NCBI RefSeq assembly: GCF_014058685.1
Contig: NZ_CP059055.1
Coordinates: 62,001 to 126,000 of the forward strand
DNA from: Lactobacillus johnsonii
GTDB lineage: Bacteria > Bacillota > Bacilli > Lactobacillales > Lactobacillaceae
Length of the DNA stretch: 64,000 nt
Direction: 5' to 3'
Position numbers and translations under genes: made by a program. The notes beneath the pieces were generated by a model, which had not been told where the DNA came from, did not search any database, and saw nothing but the letters and a program-made list of their open reading frames with translations. This document shows positions 55,561-63,519 of the stretch, one piece after another (positions within the stretch are counted from its first letter, which is position 1; each line of letters starts with the position of its first letter).

Positions 55561-56685
55561 ATGAGAGTTAAAAATTTAATCTTGATTTTAGGTGTGATAG
55601 TAGCTTATTTAGGAATTATCGGATATGTAAGGATGAGCAATGATCGCACAATAGAAAAAAGATATTATCAAGTTTGGCGAGAAGACTATATAAAAAATCA
55701 AAGTGAAAGTGAGCAGTATGTTAACGCAGCTGGAAAAAATAAGACACCTTTTGCCTTGTCTGAAGCACAGGGATATGGAATGTTACTAGCTGTGAAGGCT
55801 GGAGAAAAGCACTTAGGAAGCCAAACTGATTTTCAAAAGTTGGATAATTATTATTTAAAGCATCAATTGTCTAATTCGAACTTAATGAGCTGGAGACAAG
55901 AAAATAAAAAGGGAAGTTTACAGGATAATCCAGTGAGCGCAAGTGACGGCGACATGATGATTGCACAAGCATTGCTTGAAGCCAATAAAGTTTGGCCAGG
56001 GCATGGATATAAAGCACAAGCGCTTAAACTAATTAGTGATATCAAAAAGTTAGAAAGTAATCGTTCGGCTAAAATAATTACTGTAGGAAATTGGGCAAAT
56101 AAAAAATCACATTTTTATAATGTAATGAGAACATCTGATGTAATGCCACAAGCATTTGAAGAATTTTATCAAGCAACTGGAGATCGGAGTTGGTTAAAAG
56201 TAAAATCACAGATGCTGACTTATTTACAGCAGCTTAGTAGCCAACATAAAACAGGACTAGTTCCTGATTTTGCCTGGATTTCAAAGCAAAATCAGGCGTC
56301 TCCTGCTAAGGCTAATGATGTAGCAACCAAAGATGATGGTAATTACAGCGCTAATGCTTGCCGAGTTCCGATGCTTTTAGCAGCAAGTGATGATAAAGAA
56401 GCAAATAATATTGTAAAGAAAATGTTGAGCTTCTTTAAGCAAAATGAAGAAACATCAAGTGGATTTACCTTGAGTGGAAAACCGTTGTATCAGTATGAAT
56501 CGGCAAGCTTTAGTGCGCCGATCTTAGTAGCTGCAAGTAAGTATCAAAATGAAGGATATGGTACTTTGGTAGAACATGAAAAATATATTTTTTCAAAACC
56601 GCTTCCTGTTAATAATTACTACGATGCGACACTAATTGTTTTAGCTGCTTTAAATACAAATGAGTTGACGGGATTAGAGAAATAG
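55561..56685 (+). CDS. GH8-family glycoside hydrolase, membrane-anchored
   Basis: 374 residues. An N-terminal hydrophobic anchor (about 4-23) puts the enzyme outside the cell. The (alpha/alpha)6 barrel of family 8 shows LSEAQGYGM with the proton-donor candidate Glu68 and VSASDGDMMIA with Asp129/Asp131. It lies 9 nt after the GT2 synthase. GH8 enzymes (for example BcsZ) trim the nascent polymer in synthase-dependent systems, so the product is probably a beta-linked glycan. It ends the operon at a clear terminator. Confidence 0.88.
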   Translation: MRVKNLILILGVIVAYLGIIGYVRMSNDRTIEKRYYQVWREDYIKNQSESEQYVNAAGKNKTPFALSEAQGYGMLLAVKAGEKHLGSQTDFQKLDNYYLKHQLSNSNLMSWRQENKKGSLQDNPVSASDGDMMIAQALLEANKVWPGHGYKAQALKLISDIKKLESNRSAKIITVGNWANKKSHFYNVMRTSDVMPQAFEEFYQATGDRSWLKVKSQMLTYLQQLSSQHKTGLVPDFAWISKQNQASPAKANDVATKDDGNYSANACRVPMLLAASDDKEANNIVKKMLSFFKQNEETSSGFTLSGKPLYQYESASFSAPILVAASKYQNEGYGTLVEHEKYIFSKPLPVNNYYDATLIVLAALNTNELTGLEK

Positions 56686-56719
56686 AGAAAGATTAAGGTG
56701 TTAAATCTTTCTCTATTTT
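56682..56719 (+). terminator. Terminator of the polysaccharide synthase operon
   Basis: ATAGAGAAAGATT...AATCTTTCTCTATTTTTG, 13-bp stem; its left arm overlaps the GH8 stop codon. Confidence 0.88.
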
Positions 56720-56799
56720 TGATTTGCAAGAGTAGAGTGGTTTTGCTATGATAGTAGAAATTTTAGACATTTTTATATTTCTGGAAGGGGTAAGTTTTT

Positions 56800-57444
56800 A
56801 TGGGATTAAATGCGTACATTCAAGGTTTTAATAGTTTAGAGTCGATCGACCGTGCACCAGGATATTTTAAATATCAACACCATTCTGTAGCTGATCATAG
56901 CTTTAGAACAGCAGAACTTGCTCAAATGATGGGAGATATCGAAGAGGTCATTGGTAAGCAAAAAGTAAATTGGAAAGCTCTTTATGAAAAGAGCCTTAAC
57001 CATGATTATACTGAGCGTTTTATTGGTGATATCAAGACTCCAGTTAAGTATGCAACTCCGCAATTACGTAAGATGATTGGGGATGTTGAAGAAACCATGA
57101 CTGCTAAATTTATTAAGGATGAAATTCCAAAAGAATTTCAAAAAATTTATACAAAACGCCTATCTGAAGGAAAAGATGATACTTTAGAGGGTAAGATCTT
57201 ATCTATTTGTGATAAGTTGGATTTACTTTATGAAGCTTATGGTGAAATTGAATTAGGAAATCCAAATCCTGTGTTCATGCAGATGTTTAAAGAAAGTCTT
57301 GAAACTATTAAAAAGTTTGATGATTTAACTTGTGTTCAATACTTTATTAAGAAAATTTTGCCAGATTTATTTAAGGGCGATTTTGCCGGTAAAGATAAAA
57401 TGCAAAGAATTGCATTTAGTATTTTGTTAATGGGGGAAGAATAG
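56800..57444 (+). CDS. HD-domain phosphohydrolase (YfbR-like)
   Basis: 214 residues. Metal-binding HD-fold residues are seen in HHSVADHSFRTAELA, LNHDYTERF (the His-Asp pair) and ICDKLDLLYEA. The nearest described group is the YfbR-like 5'-deoxynucleotidases, which dephosphorylate dNMPs. The gene has a good ribosome site (GGAAGGGG) and a probable promoter. The HNH gene follows after one base, with a TTG start whose ribosome site lies in this gene, so the two are tightly coupled. The substrate is inferred from the fold only. Confidence 0.8.
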   Translation: MGLNAYIQGFNSLESIDRAPGYFKYQHHSVADHSFRTAELAQMMGDIEEVIGKQKVNWKALYEKSLNHDYTERFIGDIKTPVKYATPQLRKMIGDVEETMTAKFIKDEIPKEFQKIYTKRLSEGKDDTLEGKILSICDKLDLLYEAYGEIELGNPNPVFMQMFKESLETIKKFDDLTCVQYFIKKILPDLFKGDFAGKDKMQRIAFSILLMGEE

Positions 57445-57445
57445 G

Positions 57446-58375
57446 TTGAAATTACAGTGTGCATCCTGTGGTTTACGACTTGATAGTCTTCATTTTAAGC
57501 AAGAAGGGTTAATGAACCCTAAGTTGACAAGTATTTGTGATATTTGTTTAACAAGAAATTTGGATGCAGAGAACTATGAAAATCCGGTAGTTGAAAGTAT
57601 TTCCCAGGTGATGCTCTATAGCTTTGTAGGAAAGAAGAATAATGGTCAGATTAAGCCGGATTCTTTAAAGCACTATCTTGTAGACAATACTAATAGGCGA
57701 CAGTATGAGTCGTTCATTCAAGATTATGATGGCAATGAAGTTGCTTTGCAACAAATTTCACGTCGTGAGTTTAATTTAGCAATTATTAAGAGTGAAGATA
57801 ATGAAATAGACTATGTTCCTGAGAATAATGTTGATTTTGCAGTAAATATGAAAAAGATGGGGATTGAAGTTGATTTTTCTTTAAATGAAGTTGACTTTGT
57901 AGATCGGGAACGAATTCGGCATAAGTATAATTACCGATGTCAGTATTGCGGCCGGCGTGGAACGAGTGTAGATCACAAAGATCCCGTTTCTTTATCACAT
58001 GATAATTCTTTTGATAATTTGATTTTATCGTGTAGTGAATGCAATAAGATTAAATCGAACATGCCATATCAATTATTTGTTAAATTGAACGATCAATTAA
58101 CTATCGTAAATAAAAAGCTAGTTAAGTATGAAGATGCTTTAGCTAATTTGAAGGAAGAGTTTCAAGCTGCTAAAAGAGACTTGGCTGGCAAGGTTCATTT
58201 AAAAGGAATTGTGAATGATCCAGAATTAAATGCAATTCGGAAGCAAAATAAAAAATTACAGGACGCGATTGATAGTTTGCAAAGTGACTATGGTGCCTTG
58301 CGTAATGAACGCAAAACATACTTTGATATTGGTTGGAAATTAGAAAAAGAGCGAGAAAATAGCGAAATTATTTAA
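57446..58375 (+). CDS. HNH endonuclease-domain protein
   Basis: 309 residues. An N-terminal zinc ribbon (CASC at 5-8, CDIC near 32-35) and a central unclassified region (about 45-145) come first. The HNH nuclease module (about 163-215) has CQYCGRRGTSVDHKDP and CSECNKIKSNMP. A C-terminal coiled coil (about 215-305) closes it. The start is TTG, 1 nt after the HD gene stop. HNH proteins nick or cut DNA; this combination with a coiled coil and an HD partner is not one I can place. Function is unknown. Confidence 0.8.
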   Translation: MKLQCASCGLRLDSLHFKQEGLMNPKLTSICDICLTRNLDAENYENPVVESISQVMLYSFVGKKNNGQIKPDSLKHYLVDNTNRRQYESFIQDYDGNEVALQQISRREFNLAIIKSEDNEIDYVPENNVDFAVNMKKMGIEVDFSLNEVDFVDRERIRHKYNYRCQYCGRRGTSVDHKDPVSLSHDNSFDNLILSCSECNKIKSNMPYQLFVKLNDQLTIVNKKLVKYEDALANLKEEFQAAKRDLAGKVHLKGIVNDPELNAIRKQNKKLQDAIDSLQSDYGALRNERKTYFDIGWKLEKERENSEII

Positions 58376-58388
58376 TTCTAATAAATAC

Positions 58389-58432
58389 AAAAGGCTAGTA
58401 TAACACTGATAGTGGAATACTAGTCTTTTTAG
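58389..58432 (+). terminator. Terminator of the HD/HNH gene pair
   Basis: AAGGCTAGTA...TACTAGTCTT stem followed by TTTAG. Confidence 0.75.
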
Positions 58433-58457
58433 ATGATTAAAGTATTTTTTTGAGAGC

Positions 58458-58724
58458 TTAATTAGTACTGTTAAGTTTGCGGTAGCCGAAGTAAAATTGA
58501 AGGCAAGCTAAAACTACGTTAAGCCAATTTAGCCATAAGAAACAATCAGCTAATCCACCGGAGTGAGCACCAGTACCGTAGTAAACCCAAAAACCAATAA
58601 TCACTGCTGCTACATTAATCCAGGCAAAGGATTTTTGATATGATTGTTTGTTTAATACAAACCACATCCAAATAACATTTATAATAAACCAGATTACTAA
58701 AACCCAAAATACAAAATCAAACAT
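58458..58724 (-). CDS. Small three-helix membrane protein
   Basis: 88 residues, very rich in Trp, Phe and aliphatics. Three hydrophobic segments (about 3-24, 32-50, 61-82) are joined by short loops, one with GTGAHSGGLADC. The Gly/His/Asp/Cys loop is unusual in such a small protein. I do not recognise the family with certainty. It stands alone, with a ribosome site (GGAAA) before the ATG. The 253 nt upstream hold only a terminator of the next operon. Confidence 0.65.
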   Translation of the reverse strand: MFDFVFWVLVIWFIINVIWMWFVLNKQSYQKSFAWINVAAVIIGFWVYYGTGAHSGGLADCFLWLNWLNVVLACLQFYFGYRKLNSTN

Positions 58725-58889
58725 TATGTATTTTCCTTTCTTTTACGTTTAATAAAGTCTCAATTAGTATATTGGGACCATTCGCTCTTTTCGGGAATAG
58801 TATGAATCCTAGGAACCATGATTTCAATAATTTGTACTTTGTTAAAAGAAAAGATACTAAAAATAAATAGGTAGATAACAATAGACTAA

Positions 58890-58942
58890 TAAAAAGTCTG
58901 ATAGTTCAATGTTTATAACAAAGAGTATCAGCCTTTTTATAA
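58890..58942 (-). terminator. Terminator of the amino acid ABC importer operon
   Basis: Minus strand AAAGGCTGATA...TATCAGACTTT stem with TTTTATT after it. Confidence 0.7.
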
Positions 58943-58977
58943 TTTATAGGGGAAAAGCAAATTCTATATTATTTTGC

Positions 58978-59742
58978 TTAAAGTTCATTATTTCTGAAGT
59001 TACGTAGGAACTTCTTAGTCTTTTCTTCTTGTGGATCGTTAAAGATCTGTTGTGGTGTTCCTTGTTCGGTAATAACTCCATCACTCATGAAGACAACTTG
59101 ATCAGATACATCACGAGCGAATCCCATTTCGTGAGTAACAATCACCATTGTTAGTCCAGTCTTAGCTAGTAATTGCATGGTATTAAGTACTTCACCAACC
59201 ATTTCTGGGTCAAGGGCACTAGTAGGTTCATCAAAGAGCAGAACTTCTGGATCCATAGAAATTGCCCGAGCAATTGCTACACGTTGTTGTTGACCACCAG
59301 ATAATTGTTGAGGTTTAGCAGTAAGAAATGGATCCATTCCAACTTTCTTCAAGTTTTCAATAGCAACTTTTTTAGCTTCTTCTTTGGAGCGACCAAGAAC
59401 CATTTCTTGGCCAATCATACAGTTTTGAAGGACATTCTTGTTGTTAAACAAGTTGAATTGCTGAAATACCATTCCGACCTTAGAACGGAAGGTATTACGA
59501 TTAAAATGAGGATCAAGAATGTTTTCTCCATGGAAGAGAATTTTTCCATTACTTGGTTCTTCAAGAAGATTAATACATCTTAGCATCGTTGATTTACCAC
59601 CACCAGATGGACCAATAATGGTCATTACTTCTCCTTTATTAATATTAAAAGAAATATCTTTTAATACTGTATGATCACCATATTTCTTTTGTAAATGTTG
59701 TACTTGTAAAATGTTTTCTTCGTTATTATTGTTCATGTTCAA
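58978..59742 (-). CDS. Polar amino acid ABC importer, ATP-binding protein
   Basis: 254 residues: Walker [10 protein letters not shown] near 40, signature [14 protein letters not shown] near 143, Walker [14 protein letters not shown], and switch His in IVTHEMGF. It is of the GlnQ/HisP type. Its start overlaps the binding-protein/permease gene by 17 nt. The operon leader is an L-box riboswitch, so lysine is the likely cargo even though family names usually say glutamine. Confidence 0.94.
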   Translation of the reverse strand: MNMNNNNEENILQVQHLQKKYGDHTVLKDISFNINKGEVMTIIGPSGGGKSTMLRCINLLEEPSNGKILFHGENILDPHFNRNTFRSKVGMVFQQFNLFNNKNVLQNCMIGQEMVLGRSKEEAKKVAIENLKKVGMDPFLTAKPQQLSGGQQQRVAIARAISMDPEVLLFDEPTSALDPEMVGEVLNTMQLLAKTGLTMVIVTHEMGFARDVSDQVVFMSDGVITEQGTPQQIFNDPQEEKTKKFLRNFRNNEL

Positions 59743-61339
59743 ATCCAGTCTCCTTTGGATCTTCTACTTGTAATTGATTAGCCATTAAGTTGTAGTTCTT
59801 TGGACCTTCAAGCTTCTTTTCAATGAAATTAAAGATTCTAGTAATTGAGAATGTCAAGATTAAGTAGATCATTGAAATGATGAAGTAAGTTTGGAAGAAT
59901 TCGAAGGTTTGACTGGCAACAGTTGTACCAACAAAGAACAATTCTGAAACTGAAATAATACTTAATACTGAAGTATCCTTAATGTTAACAATAAATTCAT
60001 TAGTAATTGATGGTAAAGAGTTTCTAATTGCTTGAGGCAAAATAATATGCCACATTTGTTGAGAGTGGGTCATACCAAGAGCAGAAGCTGCTTCAAATTG
60101 TCCCTTAGGAGTTGCGTTAATACCACCGCGAATAACTTCAGCTAGGTAAGCACCTGTGTTAATTGAAACAATAACTAAGGCAGCGACGGTACGGTTTAAG
60201 TTAAGGTGCCATAATTGAGCAATTCCGTAGTAAATAACAGCTGCTTGAACCATCATAGGAGTTCCACGGAATACTTCGATATAAACTGCTAAAAGCCAGT
60301 TAACAATCTTTAAGCCCCATCTTTTACCAGTAGACTTAGGAGTTGGGATAGTTCTAACAATACCAACAAGTAAACCAATGAAGAAACCAGCAATAGTACC
60401 AACTAAGGCTAAAAGAAGAGTCATTCCAACACCGCCAAGGATCATTGAACCATAGCGACGCATAATTGACATAAACCAATTTTCCTTCTTACTACCACCT
60501 GCTTGAGGTTGTTCCTTAACAGCTTGGGCCATTAATTGGTCACGCTTTTTATTAGAAATACCCTTTAAGATACTGTTAACTTGATCTAATAATTCAGTGT
60601 TACCTTTCTTAACACCAATTGAGGTAATTGAGTCTTCGTAAGGAATGTGGAAACCTTGCATCTTGTTAAGGTTAACGGCAACAATGTTAGGGTTAACAGT
60701 CTTGTAACTTTGATATTCAATATCTTCAGCAACATAACCGTCAATAGTACCTGATTGTAAACTTTGACGCATAGCAGAAAAGCTTCTCATTGCAGGTTCA
60801 CGCTTAGCACCATGTAATTGCTTGATTAAATCGTAGTGAAGAGTACCTTGTTGAGCAGTTAATTTAGCTCCCTTAAAGTCATTTAAGCCTTTTGCTTGAG
60901 CAAATTTTCCATCTTTATTGATAATTACTACGAAAGTACCTTTTCTATAAGGTTCAGAGAAATTGATAGCCTTTCTACGTTCAGCAGTAGGAGACATACC
61001 AGCGATAATTAAATCAATCTTTCCAGAAGTTAAGGCTGGTAATAATCCATCCCATTCAGTTTTTTCTACTACTACTTTACGATGAAGCTTTTTACCAATG
61101 ATTTTTGCAATTTGGACATCATATCCGTTTGCATATTGCTTAGATCCATCAATTGGAACCGCACCATTTGCATCAGTTGTTTGAGTCCAATTGTATGGTG
61201 GATAGTTAGCTTCCATACCAATTTTTAGGGGTGCTTCTTTTTTAGCCGCTTCGGTTTGATTAGAATTAAAGCTAAAACCGATAACTAAACTTAAAATTAG
61301 GGCTAATAAAGCACCAAACCATCTTATTTTTGACTTCAC
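59726..61339 (-). CDS. Polar amino acid ABC importer, fused substrate-binding protein and permease
   Basis: 537 residues. A signal segment (about 8-31) and a type 3 periplasmic-type binding domain (about 36-275; [11 protein letters not shown] start, [16 protein letters not shown]) come first. A BPD permease domain (about 300-515) with the EAA loop [26 protein letters not shown] follows. Fusion of binding protein and permease is common in Lactobacillales. Two copies per transporter would present two binding domains. The lysine riboswitch upstream predicts lysine, or a related basic amino acid, as substrate. Confidence 0.94.
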   Translation of the reverse strand: MKSKIRWFGALLALILSLVIGFSFNSNQTEAAKKEAPLKIGMEANYPPYNWTQTTDANGAVPIDGSKQYANGYDVQIAKIIGKKLHRKVVVEKTEWDGLLPALTSGKIDLIIAGMSPTAERRKAINFSEPYRKGTFVVIINKDGKFAQAKGLNDFKGAKLTAQQGTLHYDLIKQLHGAKREPAMRSFSAMRQSLQSGTIDGYVAEDIEYQSYKTVNPNIVAVNLNKMQGFHIPYEDSITSIGVKKGNTELLDQVNSILKGISNKKRDQLMAQAVKEQPQAGGSKKENWFMSIMRRYGSMILGGVGMTLLLALVGTIAGFFIGLLVGIVRTIPTPKSTGKRWGLKIVNWLLAVYIEVFRGTPMMVQAAVIYYGIAQLWHLNLNRTVAALVIVSINTGAYLAEVIRGGINATPKGQFEAASALGMTHSQQMWHIILPQAIRNSLPSITNEFIVNIKDTSVLSIISVSELFFVGTTVASQTFEFFQTYFIISMIYLILTFSITRIFNFIEKKLEGPKNYNLMANQLQVEDPKETGFEHEQ

Positions 61340-61395
61340 TTTGAAATACCTCCAAAAATTATTTCAAATAAAGCCAATACAATAAAAGCGTAAAT

Positions 61396-61432
61396 AAAAA
61401 GCCTCGTTGTTTGCCAAAAACAACGAGGCTTG
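61396..61432 (-). terminator. Riboswitch-controlled terminator of the ABC importer operon
   Basis: Minus strand AAGCCTCGTTGTTT...AAACAACGAGGCTT followed by TTTATTT; 14-bp stem just after the aptamer. Confidence 0.93.
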
Positions 61433-61447
61433 AAAATCATCAGTAAT

Positions 61448-61622
61448 TAAACCAAATCATATAGCGCTCCCTGGGGACGACCAGGACAGTATGTAAGATA
61501 TTCTCTTACATCCCAACAAATTAACTTCACGAAAGAAAATTTATTTCGGCGGTAATCCTAAAATATACTCTCACTGTATTCGCGTACTCAAGTAGATTCT
61601 GTGATTATCGCAACCTCTATTG
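61448..61622 (-). promoter_or_regulatory. Lysine (L-box) riboswitch
   Basis: Minus strand landmarks in order: AGAGGTTGCG, TTGAGTA and GAGAGTA, CGCCGAAA, TTGTTGGGATGTAAGA-GAA-TATCTTACA, TACTGTCC, then CTGG/CCAGGGAG closing stems. This order, and the GGG-stem-GAA-stem-ACTGTC segment, match the L-box family. A terminator follows at once, so lysine should shut the importer off. No T-box consensus (AGGGTGGAACCGCG) is present. Confidence 0.9.
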
Positions 61623-61649
61623 CATTGGGGATTTATTTAACTGATGAAA

Positions 61650-61678
61650 AGATTAAACGATTTTTAATCTTTTGTCAA
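61650..61678 (-). promoter_or_regulatory. Promoter of the L-box/ABC importer transcript
   Basis: Minus strand TTGACA, 17 nt, TAATCT. The -35 box overlaps the stop codon of mpg. Confidence 0.8.
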
Positions 61679-62301
61679 ATAAATCCATGATTTTTTTTGA
61701 TATCTTTTTTCTTAATGTCTGAAACATAAGGATTACCGCTAACGATGAATCTTAATTTCTTCTGAGCCCACTCAGGATCTGATTGATTAATTCCTACTCT
61801 TGGAAGGGCAACAATTTCTTCTATTTCGCGTTTATGATCTATATCAATATCAAAAGGCGAATCGGCCAAATCAACCAAATCCCATTTACGACTAGTAATC
61901 CCTAAGGCTTGCATCATTTTTCCAGGTCCATTAGTCAAAAGTGGCCCCGTTTTACCGCTACGGTTTTTAATCATCGTGTCAATTCCTGTTAGAGGATCGA
62001 TAGCTCTGATTAATACTCCTTGCGGTTCACCTTCTTCTTGACAAGAAACGTCAAAGAAAAAATATTGCCTTTGGGAATAAATATATAAACTGCCACCCGG
62101 CCGATATAAACCCTCATTTGCGGGACTACGTCTGCCGCCATAAGAATGAGCAGCTCGGTCTTTTACACCGACATAGGCTTCTGCTTCAACAATAGTACCA
62201 GATAGAATTTCTTCTCCATTATTGTAAGACAAGGTTCTACCTAGTAGGTCTTTACTGATTTCGCTTGTAGAACGATTAGTGAAAAATTCTGTGTAATTCA
62301 T
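61675..62301 (-). CDS. mpg: 3-methyladenine DNA glycosylase (AAG/MPG family)
   Basis: 208 residues. Removes alkylated purines from DNA, starting base excision repair. Hallmarks: DLLGRTL, the catalytic Glu in GTIVEAEAYVG, AHSYGGRRSPANEGLYRPGG, and TNGPGKMMQALGI. Length matches the bacterial family. The ATG has a weak AGAAAAA leader on its minus strand. Its last codons double as the -35 region of the downstream importer promoter. An alkyltransferase homologue lies about 1.2 kb away at the window end, so two alkylation-repair-type genes lie close together. Confidence 0.95.
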   Translation of the reverse strand: MNYTEFFTNRSTSEISKDLLGRTLSYNNGEEILSGTIVEAEAYVGVKDRAAHSYGGRRSPANEGLYRPGGSLYIYSQRQYFFFDVSCQEEGEPQGVLIRAIDPLTGIDTMIKNRSGKTGPLLTNGPGKMMQALGITSRKWDLVDLADSPFDIDIDHKREIEEIVALPRVGINQSDPEWAQKKLRFIVSGNPYVSDIKKKDIKKNHGFI

Positions 62302-62377
62302 ATTAATTTTTCTTTCTAAAAAAAGTTGTACACTGATAATTGAAGATAAATATTAGCAGCGAGTGAGGAATGTAACC

Positions 62378-62740
62378 ATGAATGAAATAAAAGTAGTTAG
62401 AATATATGACCATGAGCAACCAGCTGGTTATCGAATTTTGGTAGATCGTTTGTGGCCTAGAGGAATGAGCAAGGTAAAGGCTCACTTAGATGAATGGGAT
62501 AAAGAAATTGGGCCAACTAATGAATTGAGAAAATGGTTTAATCATGAAGACGATAAATATCCTGAATTCAAGTCTAAGTATATAGCGCAATTGAAAGCTA
62601 ATCCAGCAACACCAGCTTTTATTAAAAATGTAAAAGAAAAACTAGTCAAAGAAAATGTTCTTTTCTTATATGGAGCTAAAAATAAAAAGTACAACCAAGC
62701 AGTTGTACTTAAGGAATTTATTGATAAGCAATTAAGTTAA
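62378..62740 (+). CDS. DUF488 family protein (YeaO-like)
   Basis: 120 residues. The family signature is YRILVDRLWPRGMSK near 24-38, and a C-terminal LYGAKNKKYNQAVVLKEF closes it. It is a small cytosolic protein of unknown function. The ATG at 62378 is used because GAGGA lies 8 nt upstream; a GTG at 62363 would lack a site. It overlaps the convergent terC gene by 4 nt at the 3' ends. Confidence 0.88.
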   Translation: MNEIKVVRIYDHEQPAGYRILVDRLWPRGMSKVKAHLDEWDKEIGPTNELRKWFNHEDDKYPEFKSKYIAQLKANPATPAFIKNVKEKLVKENVLFLYGAKNKKYNQAVVLKEFIDKQLS

Positions 62741-63519
62741 GGCATTTTCTTACCGTGTACATTTTGTCGTACATAGTGAAAAATAATTGTTAAAATAACC
62801 GTGCCAAATACAATACCAGCAAAGATTGCATCAGGTAATTTAAAGTTTAACGGTGGCAGTGAAATAAGCAGTTTAATCGCAATAATTGAGATTAAGACAT
62901 AGGCCATAGTCTGAAGCTCTGGAATAATTTCCATTAGCTTAATAATAATTTCGGCTACGCCACGCATGCATAAAATTCCAATCATTCCACCAACTAGAAC
63001 TACTACTGGGTTATTTGACATGGCTAAGGCAGCTAAAACCGAATCAATTGAGAAAACAATATCCATTGACTCAATTGAGATTACAGTTCTCCAAAATAAG
63101 GAAAGATGGTGCTTTCTTTTTTTGGAGTTCTTTTTCTTATGATTTTCTTTTTTAGCCTCTTCTTTTTTAGCAACTAGCTCAGGGTGGCGAACGTCATAAA
63201 AGTATTTGTAAACTAGGTAAAGTAAATATAGGCCTCCTAATAACTTGATTTCCCAGAAGTTAATTAAGTAAGTACCAATTCCAATTACAATGAAACGAAA
63301 TAAATAGGCTCCCCATAAACCATAAACTAGAGATTTTCTTTGTTCATCTTTAGTGGGTAATACTTGTGTTTGAGCTGCTAGGACAACGGCATTATCAACG
63401 GAAAGTAAACATTCCATCAAAATTAGGGTAAGAATCATCATCCAATCTTGACCGCTAGTTAAGACGTGTGCCCAATTATTAGCGTCAAAAAAAGGTTGAT
63501 AAAGTTTAATTAGCTGCAT
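62737..63519 (-). CDS. TerC-family integral membrane protein
   Basis: 260 residues with seven or so helices. TerC hallmarks include LLSVDNAVVLA near 38-48 and SIDSVLAALAMS near 155, which place acidic residues inside the membrane, as expected for metal ion transport. A Lys-rich cytoplasmic loop (KKEEAKKENHKKKNSKKRK) splits the halves. Relatives export manganese and help metalate exported proteins. It overlaps the upstream alkyltransferase homologue gene by 14 nt, so the two are coupled. Confidence 0.9.
   Translation of the reverse strand: MQLIKLYQPFFDANNWAHVLTSGQDWMMILTLILMECLLSVDNAVVLAAQTQVLPTKDEQRKSLVYGLWGAYLFRFIVIGIGTYLINFWEIKLLGGLYLLYLVYKYFYDVRHPELVAKKEEAKKENHKKKNSKKRKHHLSLFWRTVISIESMDIVFSIDSVLAALAMSNNPVVVLVGGMIGILCMRGVAEIIIKLMEIIPELQTMAYVLISIIAIKLLISLPPLNFKLPDAIFAGIVFGTVILTIIFHYVRQNVHGKKMP

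Noticed and set aside
61448-61622. T-box leader for the amino acid importer
   Set aside because: The T-box antiterminator consensus AGGGTGGAACCGCG is missing, and the ordered motifs fit the L-box lysine riboswitch instead.
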